This document shows, piece by piece, positions 16,153 to 24,253 of a stretch of 43,931 nt of DNA. The position numbers and the translations under genes were made by a program. A model generated the notes under the pieces. That model searched no databases, had not been told where the DNA came from, and saw only the letters and a list, made by a program, of their open reading frames with translations. Every line of letters starts with the position of its first letter. Position 1 is the first letter of the stretch. This DNA is from Brevibacillus borstelensis (GTDB taxonomy: Bacteria > Bacillota > Bacilli > Brevibacillales > Brevibacillaceae): NCBI RefSeq assembly GCF_003710865.1, contig NZ_RHHO01000024.1, positions 1 through 43,931 on the forward strand, read 5' to 3'.

Positions 16153-17511
16153 ATGAGGCTGCAAGAGACGGTGCAACGGTCGTTGCGGTCAGAGATAGAA
16201 ACGCATCAGAAGCAAAACGGTTATACATTAAGCAAGCTCAGCGAATTGTCCGGTATAAATCACGGACACCTTAGTGATATTTTACGTGGCAACCGCCCGA
16301 TGACGATAGGACAATTGGATGCGTTGACTAAAGTTTTTGGGAAGCCTTTAGGGTGGCTCTATGAATTGTACACAGAAGAGTGTTTCGCAAAAGAGAGGGT
16401 ATCTCGCCCGCGAGTGATTCCCTACCTGATCCGGTGCGCAGAAATTGGCCTGAAGGATTGTATTCAACAGATCGTTTCCAAATTGCTGGATGACCCCAAA
16501 AATGTAGGGATCCTTTTTTCAGTGGCAGAGCAGCTCTTTGAGGGCGGGAAACGGAAGGAGTCTGTTCCGTTCTATGAGTTCGTAATTGAAAATGAGAAGG
16601 ACAGCCATTCCGACCGCTTTTTGATCAGTCAGTACCGGTTGTTCCGGGCAGCACAAGGGACAGATGCCGAAGAGAACTGGAAGGCGGTTATTCGGTTTGA
16701 ACCTTATCGGAAGCGTTTACCGGAAAATTTTCAGTTGGACGGGTTGCTGCAATTGGCGAATGTGTGTTTTATGCAGCAAAAGTGGAGGGAAGTGGAGAAG
16801 TACGCAGACGAACTACGATCACTAGCCATGAAGGTCTATCAGGATGAGTTGCGTAAACGGAAAAACGGCAAGACCTGTGAGCAGTTAAGAACGGAACGCC
16901 ATTTGGTTGTGTACTATGGACAAGGGTTTCTCGCAAAAGGTGTCGCATTACAAATGCAAGGGTTGTATAACGAAGCGAAAAAATACGTTCAAGGCTATGC
17001 TGATCTTGGATGGTTCGAACTCTTGGATGATATGGGAAAAAGAGAGGTTGAGAATTTCAAGACGTGGGCAAAAGCCAATTTGTACACGTATAATTTGCTG
17101 ATGGGGGAAACCCATATTTTGCCTGAGTATTTGGAGTTTTTAGCCAATCATCCAGCGGAAATACCAGCGGGGCTTTTGACTCTCATGGAAGCGGCCAGTA
17201 AATATGACATTATTATCGAACCTATTTTAGAACAGTATTCTCTAGAAATAGAACGTTTTTATAAATATGAGGATCCGGTTAATATTGGCAGACATTATAA
17301 TTTCAGGTATAATAAAGTCGTCTATGAGTTAAAGAAAGGGCGCATTACCAATGCACTTGAAGAAATATTATGTTGTTTGGACCTAGCCGATAAGTTGAAG
17401 AATCAAGAAGCATTTAAACGATGTACTGCACTGTTTTGGGAACATCGACACCATGCATCGGAGCAGCATGAACGAATATATCAAGAAATAATAGGGAGGT
17501 TCAAAGAATGA
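16153..17511 (+). CDS. RRNPP-type quorum-sensing regulator (HTH plus TPR)
   Basis: A 452-residue protein. Residues about 20-72 form an XRE helix-turn-helix (YTLSKLSELSGINHGHLSDILRGNRPMT). The remaining 380 residues are all-helical and TPR-like, with repeated aromatic/Ala helix pairs such as LLQLANVCFMQQKWREVEKYADEL. This is the architecture of RRNPP regulators (NprR, PlcR, PrgX), which bind secreted, re-imported peptides in the TPR domain. GGGGGAG precedes ATG 16153. Its TGA overlaps the start of a small secreted-peptide gene, the usual receptor/pro-peptide arrangement. The family is inferred from layout and helix pattern; the peptide-binding residues cannot be assigned. No response-regulator phosphatase function is evident. 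Confidence 0.8.
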   Translation: MRLQETVQRSLRSEIETHQKQNGYTLSKLSELSGINHGHLSDILRGNRPMTIGQLDALTKVFGKPLGWLYELYTEECFAKERVSRPRVIPYLIRCAEIGLKDCIQQIVSKLLDDPKNVGILFSVAEQLFEGGKRKESVPFYEFVIENEKDSHSDRFLISQYRLFRAAQGTDAEENWKAVIRFEPYRKRLPENFQLDGLLQLANVCFMQQKWREVEKYADELRSLAMKVYQDELRKRKNGKTCEQLRTERHLVVYYGQGFLAKGVALQMQGLYNEAKKYVQGYADLGWFELLDDMGKREVENFKTWAKANLYTYNLLMGETHILPEYLEFLANHPAEIPAGLLTLMEAASKYDIIIEPILEQYSLEIERFYKYEDPVNIGRHYNFRYNKVVYELKKGRITNALEEILCCLDLADKLKNQEAFKRCTALFWEHRHHASEQHERIYQEIIGRFKE

Positions 17512-17639
17512 AACGAAAGTTGTTTTCGTTATCACTCGCGCTAATTGTAAGCTTGTGCATCGGTATTGCAAACAATGAAACGTCAACTACTACAGTCACC
17601 CAAACAGTGCAAACCTACACACACGGAATGGGTGGATAA
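17508..17639 (+). CDS. Phr/NprX-like secreted signalling pre-peptide
   Basis: A 43-residue pre-peptide. It has a basic start (MKRK), a hydrophobic export segment (LFSLSLALIVSLCIGIA), then a short polar tail rich in Thr and Gln that ends TYTHGMGG. The ATG overlaps the regulator's TGA (ATGA), and GGGAGG lies eight bases upstream, so it is surely translated with the regulator. Phr, PapR and NprX precursors have this size, layout and position. The mature signal would be 5-10 residues at or near the C-terminus (inference). A terminator follows at once. It falls below usual gene-calling length limits and is easily missed. Confidence 0.8.
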   Translation: MKRKLFSLSLALIVSLCIGIANNETSTTTVTQTVQTYTHGMGG

Positions 17640-17644
17640 TCAAA

Positions 17645-17677
17645 AGGCCAGTACCTTCAAACGGGTACTGGCTTTTT
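17645..17677 (+). terminator. Terminator of the regulator/pre-peptide operon
   Basis: A perfect nine-base stem, GCCAGTACC / GGTACTGGC, with an eight-base loop, followed by TTTTT. Confidence 0.9.
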
Positions 17678-17866
17678 ATATTTCCTTATTTTTTCAAAGC
17701 CGTATTTATTGGAGAATCTAGTATAGTTATAAATGCCCTTGTATTACATAATAAGGAAGTGTGATATCCGATCGCTGTGAAAATTCTAGAATGGGACGTT
17801 CCCCTTATGTGCCCGTTAAAAGGAATGCCTACAAAAGGGGAATCGCTTGCTCCTAAAGGCAGGTGC

Positions 17867-18070
17867 ATGATCCGGTTGGTAGGTGAACAAGAACAAAATC
17901 GGCATAATGAGACGGACTTAATAAGGATTATAGAGAGCTTGCGGGGACAATTAGTTGAACTTGTTCAGGAAAAAGGCTTTGACAACGGGGAAGTTGTAGA
18001 ATTGAGCCAGCGTCTGGACCAGTATATTGTCCAGTATCAAAACAGAATGAAAATTAAGTCAATCAAATAA
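17867..18070 (+). CDS. Spo0E-like aspartyl-phosphate phosphatase
   Basis: A helical protein of about 67 residues. It contains IIESLRGQLVELVQEKGFDNGEVVELSQRLDQYI, a good match to the Spo0E family with its SQxLDxxI signature. Spo0E proteins dephosphorylate Spo0A~P and delay sporulation. I prefer ATG 17867 (AAAGG seven bases upstream). The frame is open from GTG 17777, which would add 30 residues unlike Spo0E. It is 230 bases downstream of the pre-peptide gene, behind its own leader, so it is a separate transcript or readthrough product. The leader has CCCCTTATGT / ACAAAAGGGG inverted repeats. Confidence 0.8.
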   Translation: MIRLVGEQEQNRHNETDLIRIIESLRGQLVELVQEKGFDNGEVVELSQRLDQYIVQYQNRMKIKSIK

Positions 18071-18104
18071 AATCATTGAAAACATGCATGGTCAAACGTA
18101 AGCA

Positions 18105-18135
18105 AAAACAGCCCAGCACGCCACGGTGCTGGGCT
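18105..18135 (-). terminator. Terminator of fmdA-fmdB (minus strand)
   Basis: A perfect ten-base stem, AGCCCAGCAC / GTGCTGGGCT, followed on the minus strand by GTTTTTG. Confidence 0.85.
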
Positions 18136-18167
18136 TGATATTCTCGCAGATGTTCTTTTCAAACGGA

Positions 18168-18533
18168 TTAATGCCCCACCTGCCACGGACGGCTGGGTGC
18201 GTGCGAACGATAGGCCGGCTTGCCGGGACGAGAGGCATGGCCCGCATGGCTGTGTCCATGCGATCCGCAAGCATGCCCGTGAGCTTGAGCGCTGCCGCGT
18301 CTCTGGCCTTCCCCGGAACAGCCGGGAGTCTCCCTTTTTACCACTTTCGGCACCGCGCTCTGCTCGATGCGGGTCCGCAGCGCTTTGGACGACGTGATCA
18401 ACCCGGTGGGCAAATAGAGCCGGACCGCAAGCTTTTGACATTCCGGACAATGCCCGGGGTCCCCGGCTTGTGCCATGCTGCGGTACAGATCAAAGACGCC
18501 GCAGGTTTCACATACAAACGAGTAGGTCGGCAT
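18168..18533 (-). CDS. fmdB: FmdB-family zinc-ribbon protein
   Basis: A 121-residue protein. The first 45 residues are an FmdB zinc ribbon: MPTYSFVCETCG, then CPECQKLAVRLY, giving two CxxC pairs. The remaining tail is basic and His/Gly-rich (AHGHACGSHGHSHAGH) and may bind metal. It lies directly downstream of fmdA on the same strand, the arrangement from which the family is named; FmdB is thought to regulate or assist formamidase. GGAGAGG lies eight bases before ATG 18533. The His-rich tail is longer than the usual FmdB protein. Confidence 0.85.
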   Translation of the reverse strand: MPTYSFVCETCGVFDLYRSMAQAGDPGHCPECQKLAVRLYLPTGLITSSKALRTRIEQSAVPKVVKRETPGCSGEGQRRGSAQAHGHACGSHGHSHAGHASRPGKPAYRSHAPSRPWQVGH

Positions 18534-18569
18534 GACTGCATCCTCTCCTAAAAAGAAAGTGAAGGTTTG

Positions 18570-19748
18570 TTATTTCGGTGTGATATCACGGTCAAAGATC
18601 GCCGTCGGTATGGCGAGCGTGCAGCACGCGTTCGGAATGTCGACGATGCCGCTGATCCGCCCTTCCACAGGTGCGGTGGAAAGCAGCATGTAGGCCTGCT
18701 CGCCGGTATATCCCAGCGTTTTCAAATACTCGATGGCGTTCAGGCAGGCACGACGATAGGCGAGATGAGCGTCAAGGTAGTGCTGCTTACCGCTGAATTC
18801 GTCGACGGAAATGCCCTCAAAGACAAGGAATTCGGAATAGTGAGGCTCGACCGGACCTGGTTTGAAAACAGGATTGTTGACGATGCCGTATTTGGCCATG
18901 CCGCCCTTGATAATGTCCACGTGCAGATCGATGAAGCCCGCCATTTCGATCCCGCCGCAGAAAGAGATTTCGCCATCGCCCTGGGAAAAGTGGATGTCTC
19001 CCATCGACAGCTTCGCCCCTTTGACAAAGACGGGGAAGTAAATGCGGGAGCCTCTGGACAGGTTTTTGATATCGCAGTTTCCTCCGTTTTCCCGCGGCGG
19101 CACGGTACGGGCCCCCTCGGCTGCGATTCGCTCATACTCGGCACCGGTAAGCGAACCGAGCACAGTGCTCGTCGGATCGGGAAGAGTAGCCAGCTCCGGC
19201 ACGCGATGCGGGTCTGTCGCGACCAGCTCCCTCTCACGCTTGTTCCACTTCGCAAGCAGCTCGTGGGAAGGGGCAACGCCGATCAGTCCGGGGTGGGTAA
19301 TCCCGGCAAATCTGACTCCGGGTATGTGGCGCGAGGTGGTGTAGATACCGTGGAAATCCCAAATCGACTTGGCTGCCTCGGGATAATGCTCTGTGAGAAA
19401 GCCGCCGCCGTTTTCCCGGGCGAAAATGCCGGCAAAGCCCCACTCCGCCCCCTGCAGCGGGCCGATGTCGAGGATGTCAACGACGAGCAAATCGCCCGGC
19501 TCTGCCCCGTTTACCCAGATCGGTCCGCTGAGCACGTGGACGCGCTTTAGATTGACGTCGCGGATGTCGCTCGGATCGTCGTTGTTCTGGATCTGTCCAT
19601 CCGTCCAGTCCTTGCACTCGATGCGAAACACAGCCCCCGGGTTTACCGCAGCCACGGCAGGAATGTCGGGATGCCAGCGGTTGTGCCCGGGTAAATCCTG
19701 CTCCTCCATCGGTTTGGTCAAATCCACCTTGAACAGCACTTCAGGCAT
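18570..19748 (-). CDS. fmdA: Formamidase/acetamidase
   Basis: A 392-residue FmdA_AmdA-family amidohydrolase that splits formamide or short amides to ammonia and the acid. It has the family opening NRWHPDIPAVAAVNPGAVFRIECKDWTDGQI, VLSGPIWVNGAEPGDLLVVDILD, and a DIHFSQGDGEISFCGGIEMAG region. The length is normal and it looks intact. GGGGGAG is six bases upstream of ATG 19748. It is followed by fmdB and probably supplies nitrogen. No nitrogen-control site could be recognised in the upstream 100 bases. Confidence 0.92.
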   Translation of the reverse strand: MPEVLFKVDLTKPMEEQDLPGHNRWHPDIPAVAAVNPGAVFRIECKDWTDGQIQNNDDPSDIRDVNLKRVHVLSGPIWVNGAEPGDLLVVDILDIGPLQGAEWGFAGIFARENGGGFLTEHYPEAAKSIWDFHGIYTTSRHIPGVRFAGITHPGLIGVAPSHELLAKWNKRERELVATDPHRVPELATLPDPTSTVLGSLTGAEYERIAAEGARTVPPRENGGNCDIKNLSRGSRIYFPVFVKGAKLSMGDIHFSQGDGEISFCGGIEMAGFIDLHVDIIKGGMAKYGIVNNPVFKPGPVEPHYSEFLVFEGISVDEFSGKQHYLDAHLAYRRACLNAIEYLKTLGYTGEQAYMLLSTAPVEGRISGIVDIPNACCTLAIPTAIFDRDITPK

Positions 19749-20418
19749 TTTGTCTCCCCCTTGTTTTCCTCATTTGCTCACCTGGTTTCACCTGTCCCCC
19801 CTTTGTTAAGTCCATATGCGTGAATGGTTCGATTTAAGCCTGTTATAAAATAGAAAAGCGTCTGTTTGTTTTTAAAGACAAGTCTACCTTCTTTTAATTT
19901 CGCCAAGGAGATTGTGAAAGATTTATTGATAGATGACAGACGAATGCAAATATATAGGCATTTTCTGTAAACTAAAAATTATATTCAGAGATTACCAATG
20001 TATGGTATATTTGCCTTATGCTTGCTATATATTCTACTTCTATACCCATTTTTCCCAAGAATACAGGTTCAGCAGTGACCAAAAAACCGACACAAATAAA
20101 GAACGCATAGCTTGCGTTCGAGAGCATTGTTAAGCACTCAGAAGGGCAGGGAATGTTACGATTGCAAAATATTGAAGGATCTTCCAACGCAGGAACTACA
20201 TAAGGCTGGGGAAGCCCTTTACGGACTCCGTTTGCGAAGAGAGAGCGAGACATAACCGATGTTGTTTGCAATTACTTTGCGGATGGCTTTAGGACCAACT
20301 AGCTATTGGTCTCGGAGTAAGGTTTTAAGGGCACTTTAGCGATATGTTCTTAGTAAGCAAACTATAATGTCTCTCGATTATTATTTGCGTGTCCAACCTC
20401 TAAAAAAGGGTGGTTTGT
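19749..20418. other. Long intergenic region with no clear gene
   Basis: About 670 AT-rich bases. A GAACGCA / TGCGTTC hairpin lies at 20101-20119. Short frames occur: a minus-strand one at 19972-20271, and a plus-strand stretch encoding ALYGLRLRRESE near 20210. None has a ribosome site or a recognisable family, so they may be relics. The fmdA promoter must lie near 19800-19900. Confidence 0.4.
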
Positions 20419-20970
20419 ATGGAAATTGGAAAAAGAGTGCACGTAAAATACCTAATGTTTTTATCCATAATCCTTCTGCTAATATCATGCCAGAGTAATC
20501 ACGTTAGCAGTAATTCAACAGTTATAGACATCGACAAATTTAACAAAAGGTATCTGGATATTAAGACTAATTTTTCAATGGATGGTTATATTGAAATAAC
20601 CGAAGACTGGGCTATTACCAATCTCGTTCGTAAATTTAAAGACAGTTCCGATTCAGAGCATAGCCTTTTTCAAGAAAACAACAAGACTTTAGTATATAAA
20701 AATGAGAGTGAAGGAATCGTTGTTATGGTTGGGCTTTCTCCCGGTATAGAAGAAAAATTCCAATGGAAAAATGCATTATCCTATTCATCTGGTTTTTATA
20801 ATGCGACGAATGAAGATAGCGGAATCACAAAAGGATACAGTGAGATATATCCAAATACTGATTTTCTTATCTATAATTTTTCAGGTAAAGAACTAAATGC
20901 GAGTATTGTACTTATCGCAGACCACTCCAGAGATTTACATAACACTGAATTTTTACCCGAAATTTATTAA
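20419..20970 (+). CDS. Putative lipoprotein of unknown function
   Basis: A 183-residue lipoprotein: a signal peptide with lipobox LLISC, then a small beta-rich domain. ATG 20419 has AAAAGGG eight bases upstream. I do not recognise the family. A related but broken copy lies at 24254-24483; conserved blocks are KNES-G-VV-VGLSPG and SDIYPNT. Both copies are followed by a convergent TraB/GumN gene, so the two families travel together. The base composition is more AT-rich than in neighbouring operons, which fits acquisition by transfer. Confidence 0.75.
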   Translation: MEIGKRVHVKYLMFLSIILLLISCQSNHVSSNSTVIDIDKFNKRYLDIKTNFSMDGYIEITEDWAITNLVRKFKDSSDSEHSLFQENNKTLVYKNESEGIVVMVGLSPGIEEKFQWKNALSYSSGFYNATNEDSGITKGYSEIYPNTDFLIYNFSGKELNASIVLIADHSRDLHNTEFLPEIY

Positions 20971-21017
20971 ATACCTTGAAAATATAAACTAGCTTGATCC
21001 TATATACGGTAATGAAA

Positions 21018-21044
21018 GAGGCGCATGACATCCATGCGCCCTCT
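21018..21044. terminator. Bidirectional terminator, copy 1
   Basis: A GGCGCATG / CATGCGCC stem with a five-base loop between the convergent lipoprotein and TraB genes. The same hairpin recurs at 24606-24637 in the decayed copy. Confidence 0.7.
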
Positions 21045-21062
21045 CTGTTACCCGCAAAAAAG

Positions 21063-22460
21063 CTACCGAATAAACTCCACTTTATAGCCTTTTTGCTTCA
21101 ATTGATCAATCACCATATTCTCGACCACAAAATGCCCGGCGCCAATGACGACAAAGACAGTTGATTTCCCTTCCTTTTCAAGCAAGGCAGCCAGCTTTGC
21201 GGCCATGTTCTTGTCCCGTTCCCCGAACAACCCCTTCGCAAGAGCGCTCTCCATCATTTGCGGGGAGGAAGTAAATGATTTCGTAAAGCCGTCCAGATCC
21301 CCTTTTGCCCATAGCTGCTGCCACTCGATAAGCTGTTTCGCCGTGTTCTGCGAGGCGGCATCCGGATTCAAAACCGAGTCCAGCAGTTCATTCAATTCTT
21401 TTTCCTGCAGGTCAGGCGGTGCGTTGTTGAAAAGATCGGCTTGCAGCTTTATGCCTTCCAACTCGTGTATCGGTTTCCCGGAAAGAAGCGCGCTTTGCAG
21501 GAAGTACATGTCGACCCCCAAAGCCGAAGACTGAGGCTGCTCGCTTGGCGAGACTCTGGTGGAATTCAGGGACAGGCCGGTGGATACGGCCCAAGGCTTG
21601 TAGGAGTCGAAGGCATCCCGGGGAAGTTTCAGCTTGTCGGTAACCTTCTGCAGCTTCTCATACGTCGCTTTGGATACGTGATCCTTCAGTGTTGTGCCGT
21701 CGGTGTACATCATGGATTCTTTAAAGTATTCCAACGCCTCTTCATCGTCAGAGAGGAGATTCAGCTCCACCCAAAGGGTATCGGATGCGGCGAACGCGTC
21801 CCTGACGTTTTTTTGCATCGGGTACATATCCGGAGTGCCATAGTGAATCGAACCGAGCAGGTAAAGCGTGTTGCCTCCCTTGGTGGCCTTCCAGAGCAGC
21901 CCTTTTGCCCCTCCCTGGGCGGTATCGTATGTATAGGTTACAAGCCTGCTTGCAAAGACGGCGGCTTGCTCGACAGTGCATGGCTGGTTCAGTCCCAGGC
22001 TTTTAATGGTTCCGCTCACGATGCCTTTCTTTTGCAAATAATCAATCGGGGAAAGCTTGCCGATTTCGAAAGCTTCCGGCAGCTCGTACTGTGTGAGGAC
22101 GCCGTACAGCGAGTTCAGGACCATTTCTCTCGTTATTGTATCTGTTGCTTTCGGGCCGCTGAAATCAGTCTTCTTGCTGAAGCCCAGCTTATCCAGTTTC
22201 GCTGCCGTGCTGGTCAGCAAAGCTTGAAATTTGTCCGTGGTAATCGGCTGCTGAAAGGTGCCGTCTTGATACCAGGCAAGCGGATAAATTCCGTATTTTT
22301 CGCCTTCGTGAAGGGTCTGGACGGCCCAGGGGCTGATTGCAGGCGCTGCGGCAGGCGCTTCGTTCGCCTGTACGGTCAATACGCTTCCGAGTATCGCGGT
22401 TATGCCGAGCAAGCCGCTGGCGAGTAGGCGTTGTAGTTTACTCCATTTACTGAGTCTCAT
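21063..22460 (-). CDS. TraB/GumN family protein
   Basis: A 465-residue exported protein. After a signal peptide ending near VQANEA, residues about 45-185 form an unassigned helical domain, somewhat like S-layer-homology-type regions. Residues 190-465 are a TraB/GumN domain with LLGSIHYG (GxxH motif), GVDMYFLQSA, KPIHELEG, FGERDKNMA and the C-terminal VVIGAGHFV. TraB/Tiki proteins are related to EreA/ChaN hydrolases and may be metalloproteases or hydrolases. GGGAGAG precedes ATG 22460. A clear partial paralogue lies at 24645-24933. Confidence 0.88.
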   Translation of the reverse strand: MRLSKWSKLQRLLASGLLGITAILGSVLTVQANEAPAAAPAISPWAVQTLHEGEKYGIYPLAWYQDGTFQQPITTDKFQALLTSTAAKLDKLGFSKKTDFSGPKATDTITREMVLNSLYGVLTQYELPEAFEIGKLSPIDYLQKKGIVSGTIKSLGLNQPCTVEQAAVFASRLVTYTYDTAQGGAKGLLWKATKGGNTLYLLGSIHYGTPDMYPMQKNVRDAFAASDTLWVELNLLSDDEEALEYFKESMMYTDGTTLKDHVSKATYEKLQKVTDKLKLPRDAFDSYKPWAVSTGLSLNSTRVSPSEQPQSSALGVDMYFLQSALLSGKPIHELEGIKLQADLFNNAPPDLQEKELNELLDSVLNPDAASQNTAKQLIEWQQLWAKGDLDGFTKSFTSSPQMMESALAKGLFGERDKNMAAKLAALLEKEGKSTVFVVIGAGHFVVENMVIDQLKQKGYKVEFIR

Positions 22461-22609
22461 GTAATACTCTCCCTTTCAGAGGGATTATACCCCAATATAT
22501 TATGATGAAGATGGTGTATTATTTACACTATTCATAGATGTAATAAACACTTTTACGAAAACAAAACCTTGCGCTGAGTCTATCGCTGATCACTCCGAGT
22601 TAATCCTGA

Positions 22610-22870
22610 ACGGTACGAGGGAAAGCCATACGTTACTATGACGTACTTGGTGCAGATTACATGACGGCCTGCCAGCAATCTGGAAGGGCGGCTACGCAAA
22701 CGATCCGAATTATCCCGAAAAGCTGATCAGCCTGATAGAAAATTCGAGTTATACAATACGATGTTGTCAACAAGTCGGGGATAAAATTGTGGATTTACAA
22801 AGAAACTTTGAAGCTTGATGACTGGGAGCAAGTAAAATTGAAGGCAATCGATAGCCTTACTACAAAATGA
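22610..22870 (+). pseudogene. Glucosaminidase (lysozyme-like) relic
   Basis: The plus strand encodes AIWKGGYANDPNYPEKLISL, like the GYATDPNYPQKL end of peptidoglycan glucosaminidases (FlgJ/LytD type). A frameshift near 22745 switches to YDVVNKSGIKLWIYK, then runs to TGA 22870. An in-frame stop lies upstream and no start is found. It is the tail of a once secreted or phage-type lysin gene. Confidence 0.55.
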
Positions 22871-23036
22871 TTATTGAACAATCCTGACAGTTGGAAAAAG
22901 CAATTAGCCGACGATCCGGCAGGCATACTAAAGCAAATCACCTTGGCTTATGTTTACGATGTTAGACCGGATAACAGAAAAACAATAGCCAATGCCCTCC
23001 AGCGAATATTGCAAGAGGGCATTCCTATTATGGGCT
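22871..23036 (+). other. Short orphan frame with inverted repeat
   Basis: A TTG-initiated frame (22874-23059, 61 codons) encodes a plausible helical peptide (ILKQITLAYVYDVRPDNRKT) but has no ribosome site. It may continue the preceding relic. A perfect AATGCCCTC / GAGGGCATT hairpin lies near 22993-23025. Confidence 0.35.
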
Positions 23037-23279
23037 TCAGTTTTCCAAAAGCGTTATAAGGACCAATAGATCCATAATGACATAAAGTGTTAGTGCGGCA
23101 AGAACTATTCCTTTAATTTGTTTAGTTTCTTTATAGTCCATTGTAAAAAAGGCAGCAGAGACCATCCATATTATACTTACCAAGAGGACTCCGAGAAAGG
23201 GGGAAAGTGGTAAATGAGAAATTAGCAAAATGGCAAGAAAGCCAAATACGTTATGAGTGATAAAGCGGGTTGCTATCAA
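23037..23279 (-). CDS. Small two-to-three-helix membrane protein
   Basis: An 80-residue protein with hydrophobic segments FGFLAILLISHLPL..FLGVLLVSIIWMVSAAFF and GIVLAALTLYVIMDLLVLITLL around a charged KETKQIK loop. The start is TTG 23279, with AAAGGGGGTG seven bases upstream. It follows the glycine-rich secreted protein by 66 bases on the same strand. Small membrane proteins downstream of hydrophobic peptide toxins are often immunity proteins; that is only a hypothesis here. Confidence 0.65.
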   Translation of the reverse strand: MIATRFITHNVFGFLAILLISHLPLSPFLGVLLVSIIWMVSAAFFTMDYKETKQIKGIVLAALTLYVIMDLLVLITLLEN

Positions 23280-23307
23280 GTACCGTCACCCCCTTTCTAT
23301 GTATGAA

Positions 23308-23330
23308 GGGTAGAACGGAGTGTTCTACCC
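23308..23330 (-). other. Intergenic hairpin between the secreted-protein and membrane-protein genes
   Basis: A perfect GGGTAGAAC / GTTCTACCC stem with a five-base loop and no U-tract. It probably stabilises the upstream message or limits readthrough. Confidence 0.5.
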
Positions 23331-23345
23331 ATTTAACCGAAATTA

Positions 23346-23984
23346 TTAAGCAGAGTACACGTTAGGAACACCCGGAACCCCTACATGAAAGGTATCAATA
23401 TAAACTCCATTTCCTTTGTCAATCTTGGTGACGACGTAAAGACTTAGTACTCCAGAACCAACGATGATTGAAGCCACCCAACCCGGAACCCCTAAACCTA
23501 CAAGGATTCCTGCCGTTATGGTGCCAGCTCCACCAATTCCCATTGCTTCAGCTCGAATGTCTTGACATAACTCATGAGAGAGATAAAAGCGGTGTCCCCA
23601 CCAGAAAAGTTCGTAATCCCAGTATGCATTAGTATCAATTGAATTGGCAACCATCTTTTGGTTAATTGATACTTTTTTACCATTTGCTATCAAGTTGCTT
23701 TTGTTCTTTTTAATCAAAGCATTCGTTTGATTAATGGCTGCTACTGCTTGAGAATACTCATTCGAAGACAAATGTTTTTTTGCATCACTTGTTAAGAAGA
23801 AACGCATAGTGTTGGCGTCTAATTTGACAAAAGGGTCAACTTTTTTCACGAATGCGTTATCCTGTTGATCGTTAACGGCAACTTGACTTAAGGATGATGC
23901 GGCAAAGCCATGGGTTGGTACTGAGGTGAGCAGAAAAGCAGAGCATAAAGAGAGAACTGCAAGTTTTCCAATTGTTTTTTTCAT
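23346..23984 (-). CDS. Secreted glycine-rich hydrophobic protein, bacteriocin-like
   Basis: A 212-residue protein. It has a classical signal peptide (MKKTIGKLAVLSLCSAFLLTS...GFAA), then a soluble helical part with Lys and Asn repeats. The C-terminal part opens with WGHRFYLSHELCQDIRAE, followed by AMGIGGAGTITAGILVGLG and VASIIVGSGVLSLYVV, a Gly/Ile/Val-rich membrane-active-looking segment. It ends in GNGVYIDTFHVGVPGVP. Layout and the small membrane gene downstream recall secreted bacteriocins, but I cannot name a family. ATG 23984 has AAAGGAG eight bases upstream; the longer frame to 24113 has no site. Confidence 0.7.
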   Translation of the reverse strand: MKKTIGKLAVLSLCSAFLLTSVPTHGFAASSLSQVAVNDQQDNAFVKKVDPFVKLDANTMRFFLTSDAKKHLSSNEYSQAVAAINQTNALIKKNKSNLIANGKKVSINQKMVANSIDTNAYWDYELFWWGHRFYLSHELCQDIRAEAMGIGGAGTITAGILVGLGVPGWVASIIVGSGVLSLYVVTKIDKGNGVYIDTFHVGVPGVPNVYSA

Positions 23985-24012
23985 AGCAAAGCTCCTTTCT
24001 AATATTATGGGA

Positions 24013-24058
24013 TTAATGTAATATATTAACTTTATAAAAAATACATTTTTTACATTAA
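24013..24058. promoter_or_regulatory. TTAATGTAA inverted repeat upstream of the secreted-protein gene
   Basis: TTAATGTAA (24013-24021) and TTACATTAA (24050-24058) are perfect inverted halves in an AT-rich promoter region. They may be an operator. Confidence 0.45.
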
Positions 24059-24253
24059 ATGTATAAAGCGGGACATAGAATGCTAATAGAATGCATAAAG
24101 TGTACAAAGCCAAAAAAAAATGCTTTAGCAGAGATAAAATTAATCTGTATTTTCACGGCCACGGTAACTCGGTGAAGTTAGTTGGAACAACTTGGGAACC
24201 TGCATTTAGGTAGTAAAGAAGCGGACAGACGTAAAAAGCGAAGAATCAAATTT

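Noticed and set aside
16153..17511. Rap-type response-regulator phosphatase
   Set aside because: It has an N-terminal DNA-binding HTH instead of the Rap helical phosphatase bundle, so a transcriptional RRNPP regulator fits better.
19972..20271. 99-codon minus-strand frame in the fmdA-lipoprotein gap
   Set aside because: No ribosome site, no recognisable domain, AT-rich region full of chance frames.
21441..22427. 328-codon plus-strand frame opposite the TraB gene
   Set aside because: Antisense of a recognisable exported protein; no ribosome site.
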